Positions 46,166-56,488 are shown, counted from the stretch's first letter. The stretch is 64,000 bases of DNA from Variovorax boronicumulans (GCF_019352895.1 NZ_JAAAFX010000004.1:1573286-1637285); one strand, 5' to 3'. Numbers and translations: made by a program. Notes: a model not told the origin generated them from the letters alone.

Positions 46166-46170
46166 CCGCG

Positions 46171-46199
46171 ATTGTCACATGCCGAACCCCGCATGTCAA
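46171..46199 (-). promoter_or_regulatory. Sigma-70 promoter of the spc operon
   Basis: On the minus strand a perfect TTGACA (46199-46194), 17 nt, then GACAAT (46176-46171; 4 of 6 match to TATAAT) forms a strong vegetative promoter about 140 nt before rplN. Confidence 0.8.
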
Positions 46200-46298
46200 C
46201 GACCTGTTTTCCAAAGCTTTGAGCGGGCCGTGGCGTCGGGGCGACAATCGGCCCGTGCCCCGCGCACGCTTCCCTCCACCTTGCCACGTCGACCTCCC

Positions 46299-47138
46299 AT
46301 GCCCCAGCAAGACCACGCCGCCGCCCTGCCCCCCATCGCCTTCATCGGGGGCGGCAACATGGCCAGCGCCATCCTGGGCGGGCTGATCCGCCAGGGCCTG
46401 CCGCCCGAAACCTTCGAGGTGGTCGAACCTTTCGAAGCAGCCCGCGCGCGCCTGGCCGCGCAGTTCGGCCTCGCCGCCCAGGCCGAGGCCGGCGCCGCCT
46501 TGGCCCGCTGCAAGATTGTGGTCTGGGCGGTCAAGCCCCAGACCTTCGCCGAGGCCGCCCGGGCGGTCCAGCCCTGGACGCCCGACGCGCTGCACCTGAG
46601 CGTGGCCGCGGGCATCCCCTCGGACAGCATCGCCCGCTGGCTGGGCGGCGAGCGCATCGTGCGCGCGATGCCCAACACGCCCGCGCTGGTCGGCCAGGGC
46701 ATGACCGGCCTGTTCGCCCGCCCGGCCGTGAGCGCCGAGGAACGGGTGCAGGTCGAGCAGCTGCTGGCCCCGACCGGCGACCTGCTGTGGGTCGACGGCG
46801 AGGCCGCGCTCGACGCGGTCACGGCCGTCTCGGGCTCGGGCCCGGCCTACGTCTTCTATTTCATCGAGGCCATGACCGAAGCCGGCATCGAGATGGGATT
46901 GCCGCCGGAACAGGCCCAGCGCCTGGCCGTCGGCACCTTCACCGGTGCCTCGGCGCTGGCCCGCGCCTCGGAAGACCCGCCGGCAGTGCTGCGCGAGCGC
47001 GTCACGTCCAAGGGCGGCACCACCTACGCCGCCCTCAGCGCGCTCGAGGCGGCCGGCGTCAAGGCGCAGTTCAAGCGCGCCATCCGCGCGGCCGAGCAGC
47101 GGGCGCGCGAACTGGCGAAGGAATTCGGCGGCGCCTAA
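46299..47138 (+). CDS. proC: Pyrroline-5-carboxylate reductase
   Basis: ProC reduces pyrroline-5-carboxylate to proline with NAD(P)H, the last step of proline synthesis, in the cytoplasm. The 279-residue product has the Rossmann start [18 protein letters not shown], the motif [17 protein letters not shown], and the C-terminal [14 protein letters not shown] and [14 protein letters not shown]. The ATG at 46299 gives the usual N-terminus. It diverges from rplN; its stop overlaps the ubiA stop on the other strand by four bases. Confidence 0.97.
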   Translation: MPQQDHAAALPPIAFIGGGNMASAILGGLIRQGLPPETFEVVEPFEAARARLAAQFGLAAQAEAGAALARCKIVVWAVKPQTFAEAARAVQPWTPDALHLSVAAGIPSDSIARWLGGERIVRAMPNTPALVGQGMTGLFARPAVSAEERVQVEQLLAPTGDLLWVDGEAALDAVTAVSGSGPAYVFYFIEAMTEAGIEMGLPPEQAQRLAVGTFTGASALARASEDPPAVLRERVTSKGGTTYAALSALEAAGVKAQFKRAIRAAEQRARELAKEFGGA

Positions 47139-48031
47139 AGACCGCGCAGTGCGAAGTCGGCCACGATGCCGGCAAAGACCGCGAAGCCCAGCCAGTGGTT
47201 CAGGCGGAAGGCCTTGAAGCAGCCTTCACGCGTGCGATCGCGGATCAGCACCCCGTGCCACAGCGCCTGCGCGGCCGCGGCGGCCAGGCCGACGAAGAAG
47301 GGCAGGCCCAGCCCCGCCCGCACGCCGACCACGCCCCAGACGACCAGAAAGACCGCGTAGCAGAGCATCACTGCCGCCACGTCGAAGCGGCCGAAGGTGA
47401 TGGCCGAGGTCTTCATGCCGATCTTCAGGTCGTCGTCGCGGTCGACCATCGCGTACTCGGTGTCGTAGGCCAGCACCCAGCACAGGTTGCCGATCAGCAG
47501 CGCCCAGCCGTGGCCCGGCACACGGGAGAACGCCTCGGCGGCGGGCACATCGGCCCCGCCGGCGGCACAGAAGGCCATCGGGATGCCGATCGAGAAGGCA
47601 ATGCCCAGCACCGCCTGCGGCAGCGAGACGAAGCGCTTGGCGAAGGGATAGAACAGGGTCACGCCCAGCCCGACGAAGGACCAGACGATCACCGCCGCAT
47701 TGGTGGTGAGCGCCAGGCCGAAAGCCACCAGCGCCAGCACGCCGCCCAGCGCCAGCGCCTGCTTGACCGAGATCGCGCCGCTGGTGACCGGCCGCTGGGC
47801 CGTGCGCTTGACGTGGCGATCGAAGTCGCGGTCGGCCACGTCGTTGACGCAGCAGCCGGCGCTGCGCATGAGGATGGTGCCGAGCACGAACACCGCGAGC
47901 AGGTGCCAGCCCGGCCACCCGCCGGCCGCGAACCACAGCGCCCCCAGCGTGGGCCACAGCAGCAGCAGCCAGCCGGCGGGCCGGTTCCAGCGGATCAGGT
48001 CGAGGTACAGGGAGAGACGGCTGGCAGGCAT
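47135..48031 (-). CDS. ubiA: 4-hydroxybenzoate octaprenyltransferase
   Basis: UbiA joins a polyprenyl chain to 4-hydroxybenzoate in the inner membrane, an early step of ubiquinone synthesis. The 298-residue product has about eight membrane helices and the two Asp-rich magnesium-diphosphate motifs (NDVADRDFD and [19 protein letters not shown]). Both active-site motifs are complete. A terminator of the upstream dps gene sits just before its start, so ubiA probably has its own promoter. Confidence 0.96.
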   Translation of the reverse strand: MPASRLSLYLDLIRWNRPAGWLLLLWPTLGALWFAAGGWPGWHLLAVFVLGTILMRSAGCCVNDVADRDFDRHVKRTAQRPVTSGAISVKQALALGGVLALVAFGLALTTNAAVIVWSFVGLGVTLFYPFAKRFVSLPQAVLGIAFSIGIPMAFCAAGGADVPAAEAFSRVPGHGWALLIGNLCWVLAYDTEYAMVDRDDDLKIGMKTSAITFGRFDVAAVMLCYAVFLVVWGVVGVRAGLGLPFFVGLAAAAAQALWHGVLIRDRTREGCFKAFRLNHWLGFAVFAGIVADFALRGL

Positions 48032-48040
48032 GCGGCGGAC

Positions 48041-48068
48041 AAAAAAAGAGCGGCCATTGTGCCGCTCT
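48041..48068 (-). terminator. Terminator of dps
   Basis: On the minus strand AGAGCGGC and GCCGCTCT form an 8-bp stem with a six-base loop, followed by seven T. It lies 32 nt after dps and ends directly before ubiA. Confidence 0.85.
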
Positions 48069-48099
48069 CGTGCGCAGGCCCCGCGGGGCCGGGGGCCGC

Positions 48100-48711
48100 T
48101 TACTCTTCGAGCAGCGAGCGCAGCATCCACGCGGTCTGGTCGTGCACCGTGCAGCGCGCGGTCAGCATGTCGGCGGTCGGATCGTCGCCGGCCTCTTCGG
48201 CCACGGGGATGAACTCGCGCGCGATGCGCGACACGGTTTCGTGGCCCTTGACCAGGATGCGCACCATCTCCATGGCCTTGGGCGGCGTCTGCGGCACGTC
48301 GGGCACGGTGGCGATCTTGCTGAACTCGGCATACGAGCCCGGCGCGTAGTGGCCCAGCGCGCGGATGCGCTCGGCCAGCACGTCGGTCGAGTTCCAGAGT
48401 TCGGTGTACTGGCCCATGAACATCGCGTGCAGCGAGTTGAAGTGCGGGCCGGTCACGTTCCAGTGGAAGTTGTGGGTCGTGAGGTAGAGCGTGTAGGTGT
48501 CGGCCAGCACGCGGCTCAGGCCTTCGGCGATGGCCGCGCGGTCCTGGCGTTCGATGCCGATGTTGATGATCGGTGCGTTGCGGCTGCCCGATTCCTGCGC
48601 GACCTGCGTGCCGCCCTTGGTCGGCACCTTGCCGACGCCGCTCGGCGCAGCGGCGGTGCTCAGCGGCTTGGCTTTCTTGGGGGACTTGTTGTTGCTCGGG
48701 GCTTTGGCCAT
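48100..48711 (-). CDS. dps: DNA-protecting ferritin-like protein Dps
   Basis: Dps forms 12-mers that oxidise and store iron with peroxide and, when a basic tail is present, bind DNA. The 203-residue product has the Dps ferroxidase region ([19 protein letters not shown], with D and E downstream). It also has an unusually long N-terminal tail of about 60 residues rich in lysine, alanine and serine ([16 protein letters not shown]), the probable DNA-binding part. GAGGAG precedes the ATG. It lies 112 nt after oxyR on the same strand, and OxyR commonly activates dps. Confidence 0.95.
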   Translation of the reverse strand: MAKAPSNNKSPKKAKPLSTAAAPSGVGKVPTKGGTQVAQESGSRNAPIINIGIERQDRAAIAEGLSRVLADTYTLYLTTHNFHWNVTGPHFNSLHAMFMGQYTELWNSTDVLAERIRALGHYAPGSYAEFSKIATVPDVPQTPPKAMEMVRILVKGHETVSRIAREFIPVAEEAGDDPTADMLTARCTVHDQTAWMLRSLLEE

Positions 48712-48823
48712 GACGACTCCTCGTTGATGGTGGGATGGTGGATGCCAGCACGACTGTAGAGGCCGGTGGGCCCAGTCGCAACAGCGAGACTCTATCGCAG
48801 CCATTGGCCGCACCGCCGCGCGC

Positions 48824-49789
48824 TCAGGAGAGCCGCTTCACGCCGGGCAGTTCACAGGCATAGATCGCATTGCGCAAGGCCGCGATCGCCTCGTAGCGCG
48901 TGAAGCTGCGGCGCCAGGCCAGCACCACGCGGCGCGTCGGCGGCTCGCGCCCGTCGCCGTCGCGCACCGGCAGGTAGCGCACGATCTGCTCGGGCTCCTT
49001 GCGGCCCTTGGCCTTGGGCTTGAGCGCCTCGGCCGGCACCGACAGCCGCGGCACCAGCGTCACGCCCATGCCCGAGGCCACCATGTGCTTGATGGTCTCG
49101 AGCGACGAGCCCTCGAAGCTCTTGCGGATGCCTTCGGCATTGCTCGAGAAGCGCGCGAACTCGGGGCAGACCTCGAGCACGTGGTCGCGGAAGCAGTGGC
49201 CCGCGCCCAGCAGCAGCATGGTCTCGTTCTTGAGCTCGTCCGAACTGATCGACTCGTTGGCGGCCAGCGGATGGTGGACCGGCAGCACCGCGACGAAGGG
49301 CTCGTCGTAGAGCGCCGCGATGGCCAGGCCGGTGTCGGGAAAGGGCTCGGCCATGATGGCGCAGTCGATCTCGCCGGCGCGCAGCATCTCCAGCAGCTTG
49401 ACGGTGAAGTTCTCCTGCAGCATCAGCGGCATCTGCGGCGTGCGCGCGATGTTCTGGCGCACCAGGTCGGGCAGCAGGTAGGGGCCGATGGTGTAGATGA
49501 TGCCGAGGTTCAGCGCGCCCGCCAGCGGGTCCTTGCCGCGCTTGGCGATCTCCTTGATGCTGGCGGCCTGGTCGAGCACGCTCTGCGCCTGCTGCACGAT
49601 CTGCTCGCCCAGCGGCGTGACCGTGACCTCGCCCGCGCTGCGCTCGAACAGCTTCACCTCGAGTTCGTCCTCGAGCTTCTTGATCGCGACCGACAGCGTC
49701 GGCTGGGAAACGTAGCAGGCCTCTGCCGCCTTGCCGAAGTGCCGCTCACGGGCCACTGCGACGATGTATTTGAGTTCGGTGAGAGTCAT
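48824..49789 (-). CDS. oxyR: Peroxide-sensing regulator OxyR
   Basis: OxyR is a LysR-type regulator that switches on peroxide defences when two cysteines form a disulphide. The 321-residue product starts MTLTELKYIVAVARERHFGK with the helix-turn-helix. It carries C199 and C208 in GAGHCFRDHVLEVCPEF, the same positions as in E. coli OxyR. A TTG four codons upstream is rejected. The redox centre makes the assignment firm. dps follows downstream. Confidence 0.96.
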   Translation of the reverse strand: MTLTELKYIVAVARERHFGKAAEACYVSQPTLSVAIKKLEDELEVKLFERSAGEVTVTPLGEQIVQQAQSVLDQAASIKEIAKRGKDPLAGALNLGIIYTIGPYLLPDLVRQNIARTPQMPLMLQENFTVKLLEMLRAGEIDCAIMAEPFPDTGLAIAALYDEPFVAVLPVHHPLAANESISSDELKNETMLLLGAGHCFRDHVLEVCPEFARFSSNAEGIRKSFEGSSLETIKHMVASGMGVTLVPRLSVPAEALKPKAKGRKEPEQIVRYLPVRDGDGREPPTRRVVLAWRRSFTRYEAIAALRNAIYACELPGVKRLS

Positions 49790-49862
49790 AGCTTGCGTCA
49801 ATTATGCGCAAGGGGCCCGACCCGATCGGGCCGGGGGTTTCCGCGAACCCTTCGCCAGCCGC

Positions 49863-51590
49863 TCAGCCGATGGTCGCGAGCACCGCGCCCGCCGCCACGT
49901 AGCCCCCCGCCGCGGCCGCGAAGGCGATGCGCCCGGCGCGGTGCGCGACCACCTGCATCTCCATCTTCATCGCCTCCATCACGGCCACGATCGCGCCCTG
50001 CGCCACCGTCTCGCCGTCGGCCACCTTCCAGCCCTGCAGCGTGCCCGACACCGGCGCGGCCAGCGCCGCGGCGTCGGCCACGCGCGCCTCGGCCGGCGCG
50101 ATGCCCGGCCCGCCCGCCACCGCGGCCAGGCCGCTCAGCAGCACCGCCGGCAGGCCGAGCGCCAGGCGCCGGCCGTCCACCTCGATCGCGGTGCGCAGCA
50201 GCGCGGTGTCGGGCAGCGGGTCGGGGCGCACGGCCGCGGCCTCGCCGTTGGCGAAGTCGGTCTCGATCCAGCGCGTGTGCACCTTGAAGGCGTCGGCCGA
50301 CACGAAGTCCGGATGCACCATCGCCGCGCGGTGGAAAGGCAGCACCGTAGGCAGGCCCTCGATGCGGAATTCCTTGAGCGCACGGCGGGCGCGCGCAATG
50401 GCCTGTTCGCGCGTGGCGCCGCTGACGATCAACTTGGCCATCAGCGAGTCGAAGCTGCCCGGCACCTGCGAGCCGGCATCGACGCCGGTGTCCACGCGCA
50501 CGCCCGGACCCGAGGGCGCATCGAAGACCTTGACCGGGCCTGGCGAGGGCAGGAAGCCGCGGCCCACGTCTTCCGCGTTGATGCGGAACTCGAAGGCATG
50601 GCCGCGCGGCACCGGCGTCTCGGTGATCGACAGCGGCAGGCCGTCGGCGATGCGCAGCTGCTCGATCACCAGGTCGATGCCCGTGGTTTCCTCGGTCACC
50701 GGATGCTCGACCTGCAGCCGTGTGTTGACCTCGAGGAAGGAGATCGCACCGCTCGCGCTCAGCATGAACTCGACCGTGCCCGCGCCGGTGTAGCCGGCCG
50801 CGGCGCAGATGTCGCGCGCCGACTGATGGATGCGCGCGCGCTGTTCGTCGCTCAGGAAGGGCGCGGGCGCCTCCTCCACCAGCTTCTGGTTGCGCCGCTG
50901 CAGCGAGCAGTCGCGCGTGCCGACCACCACCACGTGGCCGTGCATGTCGGCCAGCACCTGGGCCTCGACATGGCGTGGGCGGTCGAGGAACTGCTCGACG
51001 TAGCACTCGCCGCGGCCGAAGGCCGTCACGGCCTCGCGCACCGCCGACTCGTAGAGGCCCTCGACCTCGTCGAGCCGCCAGGCCACCTTGATGCCACGCC
51101 CGCCGCCGCCGAAGGCCGCCTTGATCGCGACCGGCAGGCCGTGCTGCTCGGCGAAGGCCAGCACCTCGGCGGCACTCGTCACCGGGTCGGCCGTGCCCGC
51201 CACCAGCGGCGCGCCGACCTGGAGCGCGAGCTTGCGCGCCTGCACCTTGTCGCCCAGCATCGCGATCGCGGCCGGCGAGGGGCCGACCCAGGTCAGGCCG
51301 GCGTCGATCACGGCCTGCGCGAAGGCCGCGCTTTCCGACAGGAAGCCGTAGCCCGGATGCACCGCATCGGCACCGCTGCGCTTCGCGACCGCCAGCAGCT
51401 TGGCGATGTTCAGGTAGGTGTCGGCGGGCTTGTCACCCTCGAGCCCGTAGGCCTCGTCGGCCATGCGCGCATGCATCGCGTTCAGGTCGGCATCGGCGTA
51501 GACCGCGACCGACTGGACGCCGTGGTCGACACAGGCGCGCACGATGCGCACCGCGATTTCGCCGCGGTTGGCGATCAGGAGTTTTTTCAT
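49863..51590 (-). CDS. Biotin carboxylase with fused biotin carrier domain (pxp operon)
   Basis: The 575-residue product joins a biotin carboxylase (about residues 1-445) to a C-terminal biotin carrier domain (about 505-575). The carboxylase part starts [19 protein letters not shown] and has the ATP-grasp GGGGRGIKV, the [11 protein letters not shown] motif and catalytic [15 protein letters not shown]. The carrier has EAMKME with the biotinyl lysine near K542. Such enzymes charge biotin with CO2 for a separate carboxyltransferase. None of the acyl-CoA type is nearby; instead the PxpBC fusion, related to the carboxyltransferase part of urea carboxylase, lies 11 nt upstream. It is therefore probably part of a 5-oxoproline-using complex. 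Automatic annotation would call it AccC-like. Confidence 0.88.
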   Translation of the reverse strand: MKKLLIANRGEIAVRIVRACVDHGVQSVAVYADADLNAMHARMADEAYGLEGDKPADTYLNIAKLLAVAKRSGADAVHPGYGFLSESAAFAQAVIDAGLTWVGPSPAAIAMLGDKVQARKLALQVGAPLVAGTADPVTSAAEVLAFAEQHGLPVAIKAAFGGGGRGIKVAWRLDEVEGLYESAVREAVTAFGRGECYVEQFLDRPRHVEAQVLADMHGHVVVVGTRDCSLQRRNQKLVEEAPAPFLSDEQRARIHQSARDICAAAGYTGAGTVEFMLSASGAISFLEVNTRLQVEHPVTEETTGIDLVIEQLRIADGLPLSITETPVPRGHAFEFRINAEDVGRGFLPSPGPVKVFDAPSGPGVRVDTGVDAGSQVPGSFDSLMAKLIVSGATREQAIARARRALKEFRIEGLPTVLPFHRAAMVHPDFVSADAFKVHTRWIETDFANGEAAAVRPDPLPDTALLRTAIEVDGRRLALGLPAVLLSGLAAVAGGPGIAPAEARVADAAALAAPVSGTLQGWKVADGETVAQGAIVAVMEAMKMEMQVVAHRAGRIAFAAAAGGYVAAGAVLATIG

Positions 51591-51601
51591 CTGGAGGGCT
51601 C

Positions 51602-53170
51602 TCAGGAGGCGATCGGATTGAAGCGGATGCGCGCGTTCACCGGGATCTGGCCCGCGCGATCGAGGTGGTGGGTGGCGACACAGGCGATCACGGGATAGCC
51701 GCCGGTCAGCGGGTGGTCGGCCAGGAACAGCACCGGCTGGCCGCTGGGCGGTACCTGGAGCGCGCCGTAGGCCGTGCCCTCGCTGGGCAGCTCGGCGTGG
51801 TTGGCGCGTGCCAGCGGCACCTCGCCCGCGAGCCGGATGCCGACCCGGTTCGACTGCGGCGTGACGGCCCATGACTGGCTGCACAGCAGCGCGACCGCGT
51901 CGGGCGTGAACCAGTCGGTGCGCGGGCCCAGCACGATGTCGAGCACGACCTCTTCCTGCACCTTGGGCAGATCGGCGGGCGGTGCCTCGGGGGCGCCGAC
52001 CAGCGCACCCGCGGCCACCGCGCGCACCGGCAGCCGATCGCCCGCGGCCACGGCCGGCGGGCCGATGCGCGCCAGCGTGTCGGTCGAGAGGCTGCCGAGC
52101 ACCGGCACCAGGTCGAAGCCGCCGCGCACGGCCAGGTAGCAGCGGATGCCGGCGCGCGGCTCGCCCAGCGCGAGCACGTCGCCGTCGGCCAGGGCGATCG
52201 GCTGCCAGCGCGGCAGCGGCCCGCTGCCACCGTCGGCACGCGTCAGCGTGACGGGGCCCTCGGCACCGGTGATGGCGATCACCGCATCGCCGTGGCACGC
52301 GAGCTGGAAGCCGCCATAGGCGATCTCCAGGCAGGCTGCGTCCGATGCATTGCCCACCAGCCGGTTGGCGGCCTGCAGCGAGCGCTGGTCCATGGCGCCC
52401 GACGCGGACACGCCCTGCCCGGCCTGGCCATGGCGGCCGCGATCCTGCAGCAGGGTTTGCAGGCCGGCGGCGCGGACCTCGAGGGCGTTGCCCTTCGACG
52501 CCACAGGGCGGGCAGGCGCGGCGGCCACGGCCACAGTCGCCGCGCGCGGCTGCGCCGTGACATCCACGAAGCGCACCGTGTCGCCCGGCTGCAGCAGGGC
52601 CGGCTGCGCGCGCGACAGGTCCCACATCGGCGCATCGGTGATGCCGAGGATCTGCCAGCCGCCCGGGCTGGCCTGCGGATAGACGCCGCTGAAGCGGCCC
52701 GCCAGGCCGACCGCGCCGGCCGGGATGCGCGTGCGCGGCACCTGGCGGCGCGGCACGTCCAGGCTCGGATCGCCGCCCGAGAGGTAGGCGAAGCCGGGCG
52801 CGAAGCCGGTGAAGGCCACGGTGTAGTCGCTGCCGGTGTGGCGGCGCACCACGTCCTCGGGCGTGGTGCCCAGCAGCGCGGCGACTTCGGCGAGGTCCTC
52901 GCCGTCGTAGCGCACCGGGATCTCGATGCGCTTGTCGACGCGCGTCTCGCGGGCGTCGAGCCGGCGCTGGCCGATGCGCCGCCGGAGCTCGTCGGCCGCG
53001 ATCGCCGCCGGCCGGAAGCTGACCAGCAGCGTGCGCGCCGCGGGCACCAGCTCCTCGATGCCCGCGATGGGTTCGGCGCGCAGCGAGGCCAGCAGCGCCA
53101 GCGTCTGCGGCAGGTCGTCCAGCTCGACCAGCAGCGCGTTCAGGTTGACCGGCAGGAAGCGCATCGTCAT
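51602..53170 (-). CDS. pxpBC: 5-oxoprolinase subunits PxpB and PxpC fused
   Basis: The 522-residue product joins a KipI/AHS1-type domain (about 1-215; [20 protein letters not shown] is the hallmark) to a KipA/AHS2-type domain (about 220-515; [19 protein letters not shown] and [18 protein letters not shown]). In E. coli these are the separate PxpB and PxpC, which with PxpA hydrolyse 5-oxoproline to glutamate using ATP. The same two domains occur in urea carboxylase. Its ATG overlaps the pxpA stop as ATGA (MTMRF); a second ATG two codons later is possible. The tight coupling to pxpA supports one complex. Confidence 0.92.
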   Translation of the reverse strand: MTMRFLPVNLNALLVELDDLPQTLALLASLRAEPIAGIEELVPAARTLLVSFRPAAIAADELRRRIGQRRLDARETRVDKRIEIPVRYDGEDLAEVAALLGTTPEDVVRRHTGSDYTVAFTGFAPGFAYLSGGDPSLDVPRRQVPRTRIPAGAVGLAGRFSGVYPQASPGGWQILGITDAPMWDLSRAQPALLQPGDTVRFVDVTAQPRAATVAVAAAPARPVASKGNALEVRAAGLQTLLQDRGRHGQAGQGVSASGAMDQRSLQAANRLVGNASDAACLEIAYGGFQLACHGDAVIAITGAEGPVTLTRADGGSGPLPRWQPIALADGDVLALGEPRAGIRCYLAVRGGFDLVPVLGSLSTDTLARIGPPAVAAGDRLPVRAVAAGALVGAPEAPPADLPKVQEEVVLDIVLGPRTDWFTPDAVALLCSQSWAVTPQSNRVGIRLAGEVPLARANHAELPSEGTAYGALQVPPSGQPVLFLADHPLTGGYPVIACVATHHLDRAGQIPVNARIRFNPIAS

Positions 53171-53931
53171 GTCGCGTCCACGAAGGATCGGATCGTCACG
53201 CCCGCCTGCGCGAGCCGCGCGCGCACCTGGCGCGCCATCTCGACCGCACCCGGGCTGTCGCCGTGCACGCAGACCGACTCGGCCTCGATGCGCACCGTGC
53301 TGCCGTCGATGGCCGTGACCACGCCCTCGGTGACCAGGCGCAGCATGCGTTCGGCCACTTCGTCGGCGTCGTGCAGCACTGCGCCGGGTTCGCGCCGCGA
53401 CACCAGCGTGCCCTGCGGCGTGTAGGCCCGGTCGGCGAAGGCCTCGGCCACGGCGCGCAGGCCTTCGCCGCGCGCCCAGCCCAGCAGCGGCGAGCCCGCG
53501 AGCGCCACCAGGCACAGCGTGGGGTCGGCTTCGCGGAGGGCGGCGATCACGTCGCGCGCCTGGCGCTCGTCGTGGGCGATGGTGTTGTAGAGCGCGCCGT
53601 GCGGCTTCACGTAGCGCACGGTGGTGCCGGCCGCGGCGGCCAGGCCCTTCAACGCGCCGATCTGGTAGATCACGTCGGCGCGCAGGTCGGCGCTGTCCAC
53701 GTCCATGTTGCGGCGACCGAAGCCCACGAGGTCGCGGTAGGCCACGTGCGCGCCGACCGCGACGCCGCGCGCCTTGGCCTCGCGCAGTGTGCGCAGGATG
53801 CCGGCGGGGTCGCCGGCATGGAAGCCGCAGGCCACGTTGGCGCTGCTCACCAGCGACAGCATGGCGGCGTCGTCGCCCATGCGCCACACACCCAGGCTCT
53901 CGCCCAGGTCACTGTTCAGGTCGATGTTCAT
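53167..53931 (-). CDS. pxpA: 5-oxoprolinase subunit PxpA
   Basis: PxpA (LamB/YcsF family) is the catalytic-core subunit of the prokaryotic 5-oxoprolinase. The 254-residue product begins [20 protein letters not shown] and has [54 protein letters not shown] and [15 protein letters not shown], all family hallmarks. The start is set by this N-terminus; a GTG-led extension upstream is rejected. It lies 45 nt after pcp and overlaps pxpBC. Confidence 0.96.
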   Translation of the reverse strand: MNIDLNSDLGESLGVWRMGDDAAMLSLVSSANVACGFHAGDPAGILRTLREAKARGVAVGAHVAYRDLVGFGRRNMDVDSADLRADVIYQIGALKGLAAAAGTTVRYVKPHGALYNTIAHDERQARDVIAALREADPTLCLVALAGSPLLGWARGEGLRAVAEAFADRAYTPQGTLVSRREPGAVLHDADEVAERMLRLVTEGVVTAIDGSTVRIEAESVCVHGDSPGAVEMARQVRARLAQAGVTIRSFVDAT

Positions 53932-53976
53932 CGTGTTCTCTTTTTCTCCGGCACGCACGACGCGTACCTCAGGGAA

Positions 53977-54648
53977 TCAATGCAGACGGCCGGCGGTCTC
54001 GCGCACGTCGTTGCGCACCGTGAGTGCGGTGCGGATCGCCACGCGGAAGGCCTCGACCTGGGTGGCCAGCGCCATGCTCGCCACGCCCGGCCTGGACGCG
54101 GCCTGCTCGGGCAGGTAGGGCACATGCACGAAGCCGCCGCGCGTGTGCGCGAGCGCGGGCTGCGTCGCTAGCCGGTGCATCAGCGCATAGAAGATGTGGT
54201 TGCAGACGAAGGTGCCGGCGGTGTTGGACACCGCGGCCGGCAGGCCTGCGGCGCGCATGTCGCGCACCATGGCCTTGATCGGCAAGGTCGAGAAGTAGGC
54301 GGCCGGTCCGCCGGCCACCACCTCGACGTCGATCGGCTGCTGGCCCGCGTTGTCGGGGATGCGCGCATCGTCGACGTTCAGCGCCGCGCGCTCGAGCGAG
54401 ATCTCGGTGCGCCCGCCGGCCGCGCCGAGGCACAGCACCAGGGTCGGCGCGGGGCCGGCCAGCGCCGAGTCGAGCGTGTCGATCGCGCGGCCGAACACGC
54501 AAGGCAGCTGCAGTGCCTGCACCACCGCGCCCTCGCAGGCCCAGCCGTCGAGCGCGCGGGCGATCTCCCAGGCCGGGTTGACGGGATCGTTCTCGAAGGG
54601 CTCGAAGCCCGCGACGAGCACGCGGGGTGGCGTGGCAACCGGGGTCAT
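53977..54648 (-). CDS. pcp: Pyrrolidone-carboxylate peptidase (pyroglutamyl peptidase I)
   Basis: Pcp removes N-terminal pyroglutamate from peptides in the cytoplasm, releasing 5-oxoproline. The 223-residue product has the catalytic triad context: [12 protein letters not shown] (E82), [14 protein letters not shown] (C149) and [12 protein letters not shown] (H175). The length is typical. The ATG at 54648 is preferred over a GTG three codons earlier because AGG is then better spaced. It lies 10 nt after the DUF979 gene and directly before pxpA, so its product feeds PxpABC. Confidence 0.96.
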   Translation of the reverse strand: MTPVATPPRVLVAGFEPFENDPVNPAWEIARALDGWACEGAVVQALQLPCVFGRAIDTLDSALAGPAPTLVLCLGAAGGRTEISLERAALNVDDARIPDNAGQQPIDVEVVAGGPAAYFSTLPIKAMVRDMRAAGLPAAVSNTAGTFVCNHIFYALMHRLATQPALAHTRGGFVHVPYLPEQAASRPGVASMALATQVEAFRVAIRTALTVRNDVRETAGRLH

Positions 54649-54658
54649 GGGCGGCACC

Positions 54659-55615
54659 TCAGCGGAACATCAGGAAGTAGAGCAGGAAGATGTTGACCAC
54701 CAGCAAGGCCGCCGCGGTCGGTATCTGCACCTTGATCACCGCGTTCTTGTCGGGCAGCTCCAGCAGCGCGGCCGGCACGATGTTGAAGTTGGCGGCCATC
54801 GGCGTCATCAGCGTGCCGCAGTAGCCCGAGAACATGCCGATGGCCGCCATCACGGCCGGGTCGCCGTGGTACACGCCCACCAGCACCGGCACGCCCACGC
54901 CGCCGGTCATCACCGGGAAGGCCGCGAAGCCGTTGCCCATGATGATGGTGAACAGCGCCATGCCCAACACATACACCACCACCGCCACGAAGCGGATGTC
55001 CATGTTGATGTAGCTGGTGGTGATGTGCGCCACGGCCTTGCCCACGCCCGCGTCGGAGAACACCAGGCCCAGCATGCCGAGCATCTGCGGCAGCACCACG
55101 GCCCATCCCAGCGCGTCGGTCAGGCGGCGCGACTCGCGCAGGCCCTGCACCGGCGTCTCGCGCGTCAGCCAGCAGGCCAGCGCCAACGCGATGACGCAGC
55201 CCACGCCCAGGCTCACCAGCGTGGTGTTCTTGGGGTCGAGCAGGAAGGCGTCGCCGATCTTCACCTTGCTCATCAGCACCGTGCCGATCACGGTGACCAG
55301 CGGGATCGCCAGTGCCGGCATGAACAGCTTGTTGCCCAGGCGCGCGGCGCTGGCCTTGTATTGGGCCGGCGTGGGTTCGCGGTGCTTGCCCGCGCCGACG
55401 CCGCGCAGGCCGGCGATCACGGCCATCGCGATGGCGCCGACGCCGACCACGGCCGGCGGCAGCTTGTCGCCGATCAGGAACACGAGGGCATAGAGCGCCC
55501 AGAACAGGCCGCTGGTGTAGCGCTTGGGGTGCTGCCTGTCGGTCAGCGTCATGATGGCCGTGACCGCGAGGATCAGGCCGACCAGGATGTAGAGATGCTG
55601 GATCGAGAGAATCAT
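54659..55615 (-). CDS. DUF979 family membrane protein (probable transporter subunit)
   Basis: The 318-residue product has about nine or ten hydrophobic segments, starting [20 protein letters not shown], with glycine-rich re-entrant-like stretches ([37 protein letters not shown]). It belongs to DUF979, whose members nearly always pair with DUF969. Function is unproven. Position between DUF969 and pcp, in an operon for pyroglutamate, suggests uptake of pyroglutamate or pyroglutamyl peptides. The ATG lies two bases after the DUF969 stop. Confidence 0.85.
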   Translation of the reverse strand: MILSIQHLYILVGLILAVTAIMTLTDRQHPKRYTSGLFWALYALVFLIGDKLPPAVVGVGAIAMAVIAGLRGVGAGKHREPTPAQYKASAARLGNKLFMPALAIPLVTVIGTVLMSKVKIGDAFLLDPKNTTLVSLGVGCVIALALACWLTRETPVQGLRESRRLTDALGWAVVLPQMLGMLGLVFSDAGVGKAVAHITTSYINMDIRFVAVVVYVLGMALFTIIMGNGFAAFPVMTGGVGVPVLVGVYHGDPAVMAAIGMFSGYCGTLMTPMAANFNIVPAALLELPDKNAVIKVQIPTAAALLVVNIFLLYFLMFR

Positions 55616-55617
55616 GA

Positions 55618-56355
55618 TCAGCGGCCCTCCGGCATGGCGACGGCGGGCACCACCGGTTGCGGCTCGCTCGCCATCTCGCGTGCGATCGACTGGTCGAGGC
55701 GGCGCAGACGCCATGAATGGATGACGAAGGCGGCGATCGCGGTCGGGATGCCCCACAGCGCGATGTGCAGCGGCTCCACGTCGATGCCGGCCTCATGCAG
55801 GAAGGTGCTCATCAGCACGATCGCGCCGAAGGCCACGAAGATGTCCTCGCCGAAGAACAGGCCCACGTTGTCGGTGGCCGCGGCATAGGCGCGCAGCTTG
55901 TGGCGCAGGCGGTCGGGCAGCTTGCCGTAGCGGGTCTCGGTGGCGCCCTCGGCCATCGGCGCGAGCAGCGGTCGCACCATCTGCGGGTGGCCGCCAAGGC
56001 TGGTGAGGCCGATGGCGGCGGTGAGTTCGCGCGCCGCCAGATAGACGATCAGCAGGCGCCCGGCGGTGGCCGACTTGATGCTGCTGATCCAGTTCTGCGC
56101 GTGCTGGCGCAGGCCGTGGCGCTCGAGCAGGCCGATCACCGCCAGCGGCAGAAGAATGATCAGCGGCAGGTTGCGGGTCTTGATGAAGCCGGTGCCGATG
56201 GCCGTGAGGATGGCCATCGGGCCGAAGCCCGCGGCGGCCGCCGTCACGATGGCCGTGACGATCACCACCAGCATCGGATTGAAGCGCAGGATGAAGCCCG
56301 CAATGATCACGGCCACGCCGATCAGCGGCCACAGGTGAGGGATGTCAGGGGTCAT
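55618..56355 (-). CDS. DUF969 family membrane protein (probable transporter subunit)
   Basis: The 245-residue product has about six membrane segments, beginning PLIGVAVIIAGFILRFNPML, and the conserved RNLPLIILLPLAVIGLLERHGL and GLTSLGGHPQMVRPLLAP. It belongs to DUF969 and with DUF979 probably forms one carrier. It is the first gene of the operon, facing the GntR gene over 302 nt with operator candidates. The ATG at 56355 is chosen because upstream codons are AT-rich non-coding DNA. Confidence 0.85.
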   Translation of the reverse strand: MTPDIPHLWPLIGVAVIIAGFILRFNPMLVVIVTAIVTAAAAGFGPMAILTAIGTGFIKTRNLPLIILLPLAVIGLLERHGLRQHAQNWISSIKSATAGRLLIVYLAARELTAAIGLTSLGGHPQMVRPLLAPMAEGATETRYGKLPDRLRHKLRAYAAATDNVGLFFGEDIFVAFGAIVLMSTFLHEAGIDVEPLHIALWGIPTAIAAFVIHSWRLRRLDQSIAREMASEPQPVVPAVAMPEGR

Positions 56356-56434
56356 GTTGGTCTTTCGTTTTGGATTCAGCGACACCTGGCGCGGGAGCGC
56401 CGGCCACTCGGTTGATGCAAACCTCGTGCCAATG

Positions 56435-56467
56435 AATGAGCAATCAAATTTCTTTGATTCACTCATT
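56435..56467. promoter_or_regulatory. Long interrupted inverted repeat before the pxp operon
   Basis: AATGAG and AATCAAA on one side mirror TTTGATT and CTCATT on the other, giving a 33-nt imperfect palindrome in AT-rich DNA. It may be a second regulator site or a leader hairpin of the operon transcript. Confidence 0.5.
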
Positions 56468-56475
56468 TATATAAG

Positions 56476-56488
56476 ATTGTTGAACAAT
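56476..56488. promoter_or_regulatory. Candidate GntR operator ATTGTTGAACAAT
   Basis: This 13-nt site has perfectly symmetric six-base arms around one base, the form bound by FCD-type GntR regulators. TATATAA lies just beyond it in the direction of the pxp operon, so a bound regulator could cover the promoter. Confidence 0.6.

Noticed and set aside
49814..49832. Hairpin GGCCCGA/TCGGGCC after the biotin carboxylase gene as a terminator
   Set aside because: On the strand of the operon no T run follows. A short T run exists only on the other strand.
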